The position numbers were made by a program, and so were the translations under genes. The notes beneath the pieces are model-generated. The model had not been told where the DNA came from. It saw nothing but the letters and a program-made list of their open reading frames with translations, and ran no database searches. From positions 5,828,001 through 5,892,000 of the forward strand of contig NC_067203.1 in assembly GCF_026262505.1 (NCBI RefSeq): DNA of 64,000 nucleotides. Reading direction: 5' to 3'. The DNA is from Trichomonas vaginalis G3. Taxonomy: Eukaryota; Parabasalia; Trichomonadida; Trichomonadidae. Positions 1 through 8,651 of the stretch are shown here, piece by piece (positions within the stretch are counted from its first letter, which is position 1; each line of letters starts with the position of its first letter).

Positions 1-170
1 ATTATTTAAAGAAGAAGGTAAAACCATAACAGCATGGACGTACTACTAAATCAATTATCCTCATTAACCGTTAAGGTGTTTGCTTTAAAATCTGATTCCC
101 AGATGTTTTCTCAACGTTTCAAGGTTATAAATACAACGTTCTCGAAAAGCCTGATTACTCAAAAATTGAG

Positions 171-1096
171 ATGTTTATGAATTTCATTAAAGAAGCCATT
201 TGTGATAATAACGATGAAGTGTATAAATACCTTCTCGGCTGGATTGCATCAATGATTCAACATCCTGGAATCAAGAATGAAACAGCAATTATTTTGAAAG
301 GACTTCAGGGAACAGGTAAAAACAGATTTACAGACATTATTTCTGAACTTCTCGCTGGTTATTCATGTAAAAACATTACCGAAATAAGTGAGCTAACGGG
401 TAATTTCAATTCAGTAGTTGAGAATAAAATGTTTCTTGTACTTAATGAACTCAGAATGTAGGTGAAGACAGACTCGCAAACTTCAACGCTTTGAAATCAA
501 TTATAACGGATAATGAGATTAGAATTAATGAAAAGAATCAACCAAGAAGAACTGCTCAAAATGTTGCCAATTTCATTTTCGTAACTAACAACGTCTACCC
601 TGTCAAAATTGAAGTTGGAGACAGAAGATACGTAGTTTTAAGGGTTAATGGTAAATTTAAGGGTCAATTTGATTACTTCAAGAATTTAATGGATTCATGC
701 ACTAAGGAATTTTATGATAATTTACTAACATATTTTATCAATTACGACCTTTCATCATTTAATGTACGAATCATACCGATGACTGAAGCCAAACAAGATT
801 TAATCGAGTTATCAACAAATCCTTTAGATGAATGGATAAATACACATTATGATGAATTGTGTGCAGGTATGACGTGTAAAAATGCTCTATTCTGCAAACC
901 ATCAGACATGAAAGACAAGAATTTTCAAATGAGCATTAAGGATAAATGTGATAGGAAACATAGAAGAATAGACGATAAACAAACATGGTGTTATGTTTTG
1001 AAAGAAGAAATGAAAGGATTATATAAACAGGTTGAACCAAATGATAATGAGGATTCATTTACTAACGATGAAATACCTGTAAATGAAGCTTTATAA
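171..1096 (+). pseudogene. SF3-type helicase of the primase-helicase (DUF5906-like) family, element A remnant
   Basis: The region encodes a P-loop motif GLQGTGKNRF, followed by a segment on cellular-helicase-like lines (EISELTGNFNSVVENKMFL) and the downstream signature VANFIFVTNNVYPVKIEVGDRR. These match the helicase half of the primase-helicases found in Polinton-like viruses, virophages and large DNA viruses (family known as DUF5906). Known role: unwinding DNA for element replication. The N-terminal primase half would lie left of the window. The gene is broken, so it is treated as a fossil. It lies on the plus strand while most element A genes are on the minus strand. Confidence 0.7.
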
Positions 1097-1109
1097 AGTA
1101 TAATTTGAA

Positions 1110-1500
1110 TTTATTTTTGCATTAATCATGCTGTGTTGTCGAAATGTCATGTTGTCTCATTTTTTAAAAGAAGTTAAATGACCTGGTAGCACATGGTAAC
1201 ATGGTAGCACCTACAGTTCTTCAAAAATAATTCATAACTGCCTTCCTCCTATGTTGTTGTCGAAATGTCATGTCGTCAACATGACAACATGGTAGCACCT
1301 TCAGTTCTTCAAAAATAATTCATTATTGCCTTCCTCTCGTGTTGTTGTCAAAATGTCATGTTGTCACCATTTTTAAAAGAAATTAATTGACATGGTAGCA
1401 CCCGGTAACATGGTAGCACCTTCAGTTCTTCAAAAATAATTCATTATTGCCTTCCTCTCGTGTTGTTGTCAAAATGGTAGCACCCGGTAACATGGTAGTA
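1110..1500. repeat. Imperfect tandem repeat, about 80-120 bp unit, about 3.5 copies
   Basis: Copies of a unit that includes CATGGTAGCACCTTCAGTTC, an AATAATTCATTATTGCCTTC core and GTTGTTGTCAAAATGTCATG follow each other between the helicase remnant and the next gene. Unit lengths differ because some copies carry an extra TTTTTAAAAGAA block. No open frame spans the array. It fills the only plus/minus gene junction on the left of element A, so it may be an origin-like or termination region; this is speculation. Confidence 0.8.
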
Positions 1501-1523
1501 GTGAAATTAAATTTTGTTATCAG

Positions 1524-1706
1524 TTATTTTGTCATCATTTTATTAAGTTCATCTTTAGTTAATAATTTGAATGGATTCGCTAATGTTCCACCTTGAGTCA
1601 CAACACTTGCCCCAGCTAATTGTGAAGAACCTGGGATAAGTACTCCACGAAATGATTTCATTGGTATCATTAATTTAGAAATAGTTGGCTTAATTAATTT
1701 TGTCAT
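1524..1706 (-). CDS. Small protein of unknown function, element A
   Basis: Sixty residues, rich in Lys, Met and Leu, with a central small-residue stretch (GSSQLAGASVVTQGGT). I do not recognise a family. It is kept as a gene because its ATG follows a T-tract and TTTTTATCATAA leader, the same arrangement seen at other element A genes. The C-terminus LLTKDELNKMMTK is helical and basic. A minor structural peptide is possible, but nothing in the sequence proves it. Confidence 0.45.
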   Translation of the reverse strand: MTKLIKPTISKLMIPMKSFRGVLIPGSSQLAGASVVTQGGTLANPFKLLTKDELNKMMTK

Positions 1707-1802
1707 TTATGATAAAAATAAAAATTTAAATTATGCCGTTCGCTCTTTTGGAGCTCAGGACTTTCAGTCCGTTCTAAAGTTTGTTTCACAAACATTGAGC
1801 GT

Positions 1803-2237
1803 TCAATGAACTCTATACCATGCGTAAACCGTCATGTAAGGTGGCATGTATTCTTTACTTTGTCCCGTTGTTTGTGTATATCCTGAAACGAAATGTGTAT
1901 GATTTCCTTCTCCCTGAGTGTCACTCCAGTAACAATTTATAGCAAACTTAACATCATCTTTAACATCATATCCTTTACCTTTTGTCATTCCCGACCAATC
2001 CCAATATCTATGCTTATGCCATCCTGCTTGAGATGTACTTAAATCAATGTAGTGACTGTGTGCAGGTAAATTTTCACCTGAAATCGTTTTACTTCCACCT
2101 GTTTCCTTTGAAGAGTTTGCACAATACAAAAACCTGTCAACTATTTGTTCCCATGCACCAACACCAAACATTACTTGAGGACCTCTTGCATCCATAGATG
2201 TATAAATAGAACCTACTGGGTTCATTAAATCAAACAT
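1803..2237 (-). CDS. Phage-type tail-collar / receptor-binding fibre tip domain
   Basis: The 144 residues follow the phage tail-collar pattern closely: PVGSIYTSMDARGPQVMFG near the start, then WEQIVDRFLYCA, ENLPAHSHYIDLS, AGWHKHRYW, GNHTHF and the terminal MPPYMTVYAWYRVH. Three HxH motifs (HSH, HKH, HTH) are visible; in T4 gp12-type fibre tips HxH pairs bind a metal in the trimer. Known role of the family: receptor contact at the tip of a trimeric fibre. It lies directly downstream of the coiled-coil stalk gene, which suggests tip and stalk belong to one spike. Part of a broken element. Confidence 0.8.
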   Translation of the reverse strand: MFDLMNPVGSIYTSMDARGPQVMFGVGAWEQIVDRFLYCANSSKETGGSKTISGENLPAHSHYIDLSTSQAGWHKHRYWDWSGMTKGKGYDVKDDVKFAINCYWSDTQGEGNHTHFVSGYTQTTGQSKEYMPPYMTVYAWYRVH

Positions 2238-2460
2238 ATGAGATATTATAGGATTGTCTCTTTTGAACTTAAAATATAGTGTAACTATTTCAGGTTTCTT
2301 CTGGTTTGTGTCAGAATATTTTTTATAATATAATCTTATGTTTTCAGGGTAGGTAAAATCTTGACTATAATATTTTTTCTGTCATCTGTATAATAATATA
2401 CTATTCTCGTTTTTTCTATTGCATTATATCTTTTATATCTATAATAATCTAAATATAATG

Positions 2461-3466
2461 TTAGTTTTGTTCATCTACATGTGGTGTTCTGTCGTCATCT
2501 CCATAGTCATAATAATATGGTGCTGGAGCTGGGTCAGACAATGTCATATCTGCCATTTCATAAACTCTTAAATATTTCTTTTGTTCGTCTCCATATAAGT
2601 TTAAGTAGCAGTTGTTGTCTAATGGAACTTTAACTTGTGTACCATTATTCTTTATATAGCCTACATACATTTCATTGTTATTTTTCGGAATGAGTTTATA
2701 CCGTATACCATTTTTTAAGGAGTGTACAAACTCCCATCTAAAATATTTATTTTCTTCATTGACAGAAACATCCCCAACAATAGTTTCAATATTTTTTGTT
2801 CCTATCAAACTTTGGTATATTTCGTTAACATATGTTTTATCCGCCTTCTTCTCTAACTCATCGTTAACATATGTTTTATCCGCTTTAAGGTCTAAACATC
2901 CCGAAACCCATGCTGTATCAGCTTTAACTTTAAAAGTCTCAAATGTCCATTCATGATACCATTCAACCTTTTCTTTAATTTCATTATCTTTTTCATCAAC
3001 ATAAACCAAATTTGCCTTCTTCTCTAACTCATCGTTAACATATGTTTTATCCGCTTTAAGGTCTAAACATCCTGAAACCCATCCTGTATCGGCTTTAGTT
3101 TTTAAAATCTTTGATGTCCATTCATGATACCATTCAACCCTTTCTTTAATTTCATTATCTTTTTCATCAACATAAACCAAATTTGCCTTCTTCTCTAACT
3201 CACTATCCACATATTCCTTATCCGCCCTCTTCATTATGTCATTTAGGAAACCTTTTATGAATTCCTCATTTAAATTAAATCTTCCAATCTTCAAAACTTT
3301 AGGAAATGCATTTAATGCGTAATATCTCTGTTCTTCTGGTGGAATTGATGTTATATCATCCGTTATACCTTTAATTTTTGAATTCATAAATAAAATTTCT
3401 TTTATATTTGATATCACTGCACCACCTTTGCAAACGAATTCAAAATGGTCATTTTTCAATACTATA
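2461..3466 (-). pseudogene. Coiled-coil fibre stalk with tandem repeats, split by a mariner
   Basis: The region encodes a repeated block of roughly 55-60 residues containing YVNDELEKKANLVYVDEKDN, VEWYHEWT and VSGCLDLKADKTY, present in about two to three copies. Such regular heptad-rich repeats are typical of trimeric phage fibre stalks. The C-terminal part is a compact domain ending in a short Asp- and Pro-rich tail. A Tvmar1-like mariner inserted at its upstream side, so only the distal part of the stalk is seen here. Its neighbour downstream is the tail-collar tip. Treated as a fossil. Confidence 0.65.
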
Positions 3467-4767
3467 GGGTGTCCAAAGGTGTGTTTAGCACAAACCTGAA
3501 TACTGCGAATAGAAATAAACAAGTTACATATATATAAAGTTTATTTAAATATAATCACCATTGGATTCAATCACGCGTTCGCAGCGATCGATCCAGGCTT
3601 GAAAGACACGCTTTAAATCATCATGAGAAAATTGCTCAAATTGCTCTCTTACAAAATTTTCAAGATCATCTGGACTCGCGAATTCGCGTCCTTCAGCTCT
3701 CTTTTTTAGCGTGCCGAATAAATAAAAGTCAGAGGGTGCAATATCAGGTGAATAAATTGGGTTTGGAACAACTTTGACATTGTTTTCCACCAAGTAATTC
3801 ATTACCTTATGACTTTTGTGAACTCTTGAATTATCAAAATGAATTGCAAACTTTTGTTTTTGTTGTTTGGATTTCTCAAACTCATCAGAATTGATAATTT
3901 GAGTAAGAACATTGTCAATTAGATACTGAGCATTCATCGTATTAGGTTTTTGAAGAATATCAATTGCGATGATGCCATTCACGCCCCCAAAAACCAACAA
4001 CATCATCATTGGTGTGTCAATTTTTTTCTTCGGGAATGTTTGCGGATTTTCATCCTTCGGGATCCACATGATTTTGGCTTCTGTTGCATATTGAAACCAA
4101 GACTCGTCCCCTGTTACTAAAAAGCGAAACTTCTTGGATTGATACGCACCCAATATAGAGAGGAGCTCTTTCGAAGATTGGACTCTAGATTTTTTTTGAA
4201 CTGAATTAAGGTTGTGCGGAACCCAACGTGTATACGCTAGTTTGTAGTTCAAATAATTGTGCAGATAATAACTGACTGTTGTACGTGGTATCTTTGTCAT
4301 CTCCTCTATCCTTCTGAGTGATGCTCTTGGGTCTTCATCTAGCGCTTGAAGAATTGCTTTGATTTTTCTTTGATCCGGCGATTTTTTGTCAATTTTTATG
4401 ATGGGCGCCTTTTTGTTCATGAAGTGATACATCCTAACATGATACGTTACAGTGGAATAGCTAGGAGCATCCATACCGAAGCATTTTACCAATGTCTCGT
4501 AGATTTTTTTACAGTCTTTGCATTTTTTTGCAAGAGCGAGGATGTTTTCTTTATGATTCATTAAAAAAATGAAAAAAATCCCGCCAAAAATTTCCCGCGA
4601 AACCGCCTCTTGTCTCAAAATTCATTTTATATCCCGGCATGGCGCCAAAATACAACATACTCATCATATACATATATTCATATTTTTTATTATATATTTA
4701 TAATCAGCATATATCTCCTTTAATAGTCTCATATAGAGCGCTGTGCTAAACGCACCTTTGGACACCC
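3467..4767. mobile_element. Tvmar1-like mariner DNA transposon
   Basis: A 1301-bp element bounded by 26-bp terminal inverted repeats (3467..3492 and 4742..4767) starting GGGTGTCCAAAGGTG, which differ at one position. A TA target dinucleotide flanks it at 3465..3466 and 4768..4769, as known for mariner insertion. It carries a single open transposase gene and is inserted in the fibre-stalk gene of element A, so it arrived later than element A. The near-identical ends and open transposase suggest a recent insertion. Confidence 0.95.
3545..4561 (-). CDS. Mariner-family transposase (DD34D)
   Basis: Starting at the ATG of MNHKENILALAK the protein has 338 residues, the usual mariner size. The N-terminal part has helix-turn-helix segments (one around residues 79-105, RASLRRIEEM onward). 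The WVPHNL motif, usually WVPHEL, lies at 113-118. The catalytic triad is visible: D152 in GDESW, D243 in HFDNSRVH and D278 in APSDFYLF, with 34 residues between the second and third, as expected for mariner. A longer upstream reading would need a non-ATG start and is rejected. It cuts and reinserts the element by recognising the terminal inverted repeats; all key residues are present. Confidence 0.93.
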   Translation of the reverse strand: MNHKENILALAKKCKDCKKIYETLVKCFGMDAPSYSTVTYHVRMYHFMNKKAPIIKIDKKSPDQRKIKAILQALDEDPRASLRRIEEMTKIPRTTVSYYLHNYLNYKLAYTRWVPHNLNSVQKKSRVQSSKELLSILGAYQSKKFRFLVTGDESWFQYATEAKIMWIPKDENPQTFPKKKIDTPMMMLLVFGGVNGIIAIDILQKPNTMNAQYLIDNVLTQIINSDEFEKSKQQKQKFAIHFDNSRVHKSHKVMNYLVENNVKVVPNPIYSPDIAPSDFYLFGTLKKRAEGREFASPDDLENFVREQFEQFSHDDLKRVFQAWIDRCERVIESNGDYI

Positions 4768-4923
4768 TATATCTCCAAATCTCCATATTTCAACCTTTGC
4801 GTTTATTCTGTCGTCTTTGAATTATATGCATATGTGGCGTATGTAATGGTCTGAAGGACCTGGGTGTTTTGCGCCTTAAGTTGCTGTTGTTTAATCATTT
4901 TATTACGATTTAAAAATAAATAT

Positions 4924-5634
4924 TTAATCCGTTATCTCATCAGCTATTTTTTCAATTTGAAATTGCCATAATATTTCATTCATGAATTCTAAATCACAAT
5001 CAAATAGGTCAGTTATTCTAAATTTAATATTTGATAAATCTTTTGAATGAAGGATAAATGAATTCCCGGATAATTGAAACGGATAAGATAAAGAAAATGT
5101 GTTTAAGTTGATGGATAAAATGTTTTGTATTGATGGGTAAGAGTTAGGGTCAAATGTTTGGTGTGAAAATCTCATTGGGGTATTAACTTTATCACATTTG
5201 ATTAAAATGAAATTGGAACCAGTGTCAGAATACAAAACATCCCCAACATCTTTTTCAAAATTTAATATCCCCAACAATGAACGAAGACGAGGAGTACAAA
5301 ATTTAATTTTCAGCGGAAATTTAATAAGGTTATTTATTTCATCAAGTTCAAAAAGTTTATCAGGTTTTGATTTAAAATTTTCTTCATACCATACGATAAA
5401 TGATTCATTTAAATAACTTAAAATTGTGTTAATATCCCATTTCACTATCACATTATTTATATACATATCATACGTTTTTTCATGGTCATCTTTAATAAAT
5501 GATATATAATCTGAAGGGTCTAAAAGAATGGGATTAAATTTACCACTCACAGAAACGAGAGTAACATTATAAATTCCGCTAACTGTTAAATTTAATTCAC
5601 AGTTATTATTCGAAATAATATTGATAATTGACAT
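4924..5634 (-). CDS. Element A protein of unknown function, 236 aa
   Basis: The 236-residue protein has an N-terminal beta-rich section (NCELNLTVSGIYNVTLVSVSG) and no membrane segment or recognised motif. Its start lies only 20 bp from the divergent gene at 5655, with the shared T-tract/ATTACGAT leader between them. Beta-rich composition and position in the fibre-capsid half of element A suggest a structural or fibre-associated protein. I do not recognise a family, so this remains an inference from context. Confidence 0.6.
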   Translation of the reverse strand: MSIINIISNNNCELNLTVSGIYNVTLVSVSGKFNPILLDPSDYISFIKDDHEKTYDMYINNVIVKWDINTILSYLNESFIVWYEENFKSKPDKLFELDEINNLIKFPLKIKFCTPRLRSLLGILNFEKDVGDVLYSDTGSNFILIKCDKVNTPMRFSHQTFDPNSYPSIQNILSINLNTFSLSYPFQLSGNSFILHSKDLSNIKFRITDLFDCDLEFMNEILWQFQIEKIADEITD

Positions 5635-5654
5635 TTTTTATTACGATTAAAAAT
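5635..5654. promoter_or_regulatory. Short bidirectional leader between divergent element A genes
   Basis: The 20 bp between two divergent ATGs read TTTTTATTACGATTAAAAAT. The T-tract plus ATTACGAT block also occurs just upstream of an ATG near 4898 on the minus strand. A spacer this short must contain both start regions, so it probably holds the core of the element's promoter. Confidence 0.5.
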
Positions 5655-6134
5655 ATGGTAAAGCGTTATTTTCCAGTGATAAATAAAACTAGAATAAGAT
5701 TACCTCAAGAATTCATAAATTCAACGAATAAGAAGTTTATTCATGTTATAAATTTTAGTGTTTTCAGAAAATATGAGTCGATGTCATATTCATCAACAGG
5801 TTATATTTCACTTCATTCAAATTTAGTTCAATCAAACCCATATAATGACCATTTCATAAGATTTTCAGATGGTATTAAAAATGTAATTGATAGATTAAAA
5901 TATGAACAGATTGACAATATCGAATTTTTGGAATTTTGGTTTAAATATCCCGATGGAAAAAAGATTGAAGTTAAAGATAAAGCAGATACTATAACAAAAA
6001 CAATTACAATGACTGATCCGGATAGTGGGGAACAAAAAGAAATAAAACAAACGATAGAAACTGGTGAAAGGTCAATTATTATTGATTATGATTCAAAGGA
6101 TTATTATTCGATAATGTTAATGCTTGAATATTAA
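5655..6134 (+). CDS. Element A protein of unknown function, 159 aa
   Basis: The ATG at 5655 (MVKRYFPVINKTRI) is chosen because the longer reading would need a TTG start and would overlap the divergent neighbour. The protein has alternating hydrophobic/polar stretches typical of beta sheets and a Lys/Glu/Thr-rich segment near residues 105-140 (KADTITKTITMTD). No domain is recognised. It is the only plus-strand gene in the 4924..10292 block, and its 3' end overlaps the end of the convergent gene at 6131. Confidence 0.55.
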   Translation: MVKRYFPVINKTRIRLPQEFINSTNKKFIHVINFSVFRKYESMSYSSTGYISLHSNLVQSNPYNDHFIRFSDGIKNVIDRLKYEQIDNIEFLEFWFKYPDGKKIEVKDKADTITKTITMTDPDSGEQKEIKQTIETGERSIIIDYDSKDYYSIMLMLEY

Positions 6135-6787
6135 ATAGCCTTAACAAAGAATTTTTCAAGTGATATTTTATATTCATCAACTATTTTATTATAAATATCA
6201 TTATATGTTAAATGAAGTTCAGTTGTTGTTCCGTTCTTTGATATCTTAATTGTGCTAATATCCTTTATAGGATTTATTTTTGCAACTGTTCCGCAGCATG
6301 AAACCTCATCATCTATGAAATATTGAATCTTCACGTCTGAATCTTGAACATCACAAAGAATGGCGATAATGTGAATTAATGATTCATAAGGTAAAATAAT
6401 TAAACCGGATTGGTCAATTAAATTTATTATTGAATCATAATTATCAGTTATGATATCACGGTAAATTTTCATTAATTCAGAATTAATGTCTATTTTATAT
6501 GGGTTATCAAGTGGTGCTGGGTATGTTGGATAAGTGGGAATTTCAACAGGTTCTTTACCGGGTTCAGATAAAATGATTGGGTCTCCATCTTCTTTATTTT
6601 GCTCCTCCTCTTTCTTTGGTAAGTCACGAGTTAATAAATTTGGTTGAGTTGCTGACCTTGTTAATTCAGGACTAACATTAACTTTAACATTTTGAATAAT
6701 TCGTGATTTATCATCATTTACGTTATAACCAACCGTAATCTCTGCTTTTGCGTTTGTGTTCTTTTGACTTGTGAAACGTCTTCTCAT
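6131..6787 (-). CDS. Element A protein of unknown function, 218 aa
   Basis: A basic N-terminus (MRRRFTSQKN) leads into a Pro/Glu-rich linker (KKEEEQNKEDGDP, then EIPTYPTYPAP) and a folded C-terminal half with alternating hydrophobic residues. It begins after the T-tract leader ending TTATAAATG. No family is recognised. A basic tail followed by a flexible linker is common in capsid-associated DNA-binding or tethering proteins, but that is only an analogy. Confidence 0.55.
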   Translation of the reverse strand: MRRRFTSQKNTNAKAEITVGYNVNDDKSRIIQNVKVNVSPELTRSATQPNLLTRDLPKKEEEQNKEDGDPIILSEPGKEPVEIPTYPTYPAPLDNPYKIDINSELMKIYRDIITDNYDSIINLIDQSGLIILPYESLIHIIAILCDVQDSDVKIQYFIDDEVSCCGTVAKINPIKDISTIKISKNGTTTELHLTYNDIYNKIVDEYKISLEKFFVKAI

Positions 6788-6871
6788 TTATAATTGAATA
6801 AAAAAAAGAAAAATATATTTAAAGTTTTATTTAGTTGTTACGGTAATATCCCAAGGTTTATCCTTGTTTGC

Positions 6872-7678
6872 TTATACTTTCTTTGTAACTGCACCAATTA
6901 TGTTATTGATAATGATTTGAGTTTCTTCCAGTCTTATTTTATCATTTACAATATCTTTAATCATTTCATTACATGCATTCTTAAAATCATCTGATTTTTC
7001 TAATTTACGTCTATCACTTTCTTTAATTAAATCAAAGTTATATCCTTGTTGAGAATAAAGTGGTTTCTTTATCAATTCCTTGAACGCTTCAGAAAGTGAA
7101 GATGAAGAAATTCTTGCCACTTGAATTGGTTTAAATTTTGCTTTCATTGCTTCTTTCTGTTCATTGAACACTGGATCGAATAAAGCAACTTTAAAGAATT
7201 TCTTAGCTGGAATTTCAGGTCTCAAATTTGCATATTGACCATCAAACTGATTAACATATTGAGGTAATCCGTTTGGTCCTTCTTCAATAGCGTTTAATTC
7301 TTCATTGAAATAAGAATATGGATTATGACGGTATGAATTAATTGGACCATTTTCACCTTCTCCAATGTATTGTTTAACAGCTTTTCCATTTTCATCAAAT
7401 TGCATAGGATAACGTTCATTATATGCTTTACGTTTAGGATAATCAGTTATAGTTAATTTATACCCATTTATGACTTTAATATTTCCTTGGCCATCAGTAA
7501 CGAAAACTTCATTTATTCCATCAGGCTTTCCATTTGGTCCTGTAATGTCTGCTTCATGTGCTTCCCAATTTGGTCCATGACGTTTGGCATATGCTTGAGC
7601 TTCTGGTAATGTTAAAACGTTTCTCATTTGTTTAACATCCTTTTGAAGACCGGCAACAATGTGGACTAATTCTTTCAT
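6872..7678 (-). pseudogene. Element A protein with a Gly-Asp-rich repeat-like N-terminal segment
   Basis: The readable 268 residues include [20 protein letters not shown], then [20 protein letters not shown], a pattern of Asp/Gly turns followed by NGY and DYP. Similar NGY...DYP segments occur in uncharacterised proteins of large DNA viruses and Polinton-like viruses; I recall the pattern, not a named family. The C-terminal third is helical ([15 protein letters not shown] onward). It lies immediately downstream of the packaging ATPase and capsid genes, so a virion role is plausible. The gene appears broken. Confidence 0.5.
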
Positions 7679-7811
7679 TCCGTCTGGAACTTTAATAGTT
7701 CTATTATATGCACCTTTTTGTTTGTTCCTTGTTTTAATGGAACCTGTAGAAGATTTGCAATTTCTGTCATGTTTAATTATAAATAAAAAATAAAAATTAA
7801 TTATAAAAAAG

Positions 7812-8627
7812 TTATTCGAATTTAATGGAACCTTTATTTAAATCAACTATTATTTTTCCATGTTCTCCTAATTGTTGATATTGTGTGTAAAGTTCATTAA
7901 TGCTCATTGGTAAATTCACTTGATAAAGCATAACGTTCAACTGTTGACGACTAAACCCACTGAAAATGAAAAGGGTGGACAGGTTTGATTTAATGTTTGT
8001 GCTTAATGCTTTAAAGTATTGAACAGCCATAAAGAATGAACACTGAATGTGTCGACATTGAGTTAATAATTGATTAAAATATGATTTCTCATTAGTTATT
8101 AGTTTTGATTTCACGGCATCATCTAGAAAAATTAGTGAATGCAAAAATTCTTTATCAAAATTTGAAATAGAAAGTGTTTCAAATAATTCATCCCTTTGTT
8201 TATCAATAATTTTATCCTCTAATCCTTGCTTCTTGATTGTATTATATAACTCTTTATACATTAAAAAGTTTTTCAAATAATCTTCCGCTTCTTCTTGTGA
8301 TAAATAAATAATTGGAATTTTTATTAAATGCTTTAATGATTCAAATGTATCATCAGAAGGTGAACCAGAACGGTTGATATAAATTAACACATGAGAATAA
8401 GGTGAAGTGTTAGCAATAATGATAATTTGTTTTAATATCGTTAATGTTTTACCTTTATTTTGTTTACCAATTGCTGCAGTGATTGAATTTAAGTAACATT
8501 CAGAATATGGAATTTTCATTAATTTTTCCTTAGATAGAGCATTTTTATTATCACTCAATGCTTCATTAATCATATCATCTATGTATGTATTATATATTCC
8601 TGTTAATTCTTCAGAATTGAAATCCAT
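7812..8627 (-). CDS. A32/HerA-FtsK-like genome-packaging ATPase
   Basis: The 271-residue protein has a Walker A GKQNKGKT at residues 54-61, a Walker B LIFLDD at 165-170 and the downstream segment [17 protein letters not shown], which fits the conserved motif after Walker B in A32-type packaging ATPases. Known role: pumping the element's DNA into a preformed capsid. The gene starts right after a T-tract leader (TTTATTTTTGATTAAATG) and follows the capsid candidate, the usual pairing in Polintons, Polinton-like viruses and virophages. It is clearly different in sequence from the ATPase of element B. Confidence 0.8.
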   Translation of the reverse strand: MDFNSEELTGIYNTYIDDMINEALSDNKNALSKEKLMKIPYSECYLNSITAAIGKQNKGKTLTILKQIIIIANTSPYSHVLIYINRSGSPSDDTFESLKHLIKIPIIYLSQEEAEDYLKNFLMYKELYNTIKKQGLEDKIIDKQRDELFETLSISNFDKEFLHSLIFLDDAVKSKLITNEKSYFNQLLTQCRHIQCSFFMAVQYFKALSTNIKSNLSTLFIFSGFSRQQLNVMLYQVNLPMSINELYTQYQQLGEHGKIIVDLNKGSIKFE

Positions 8628-8651
8628 TTAATCAAAAATAAATTTATAATT

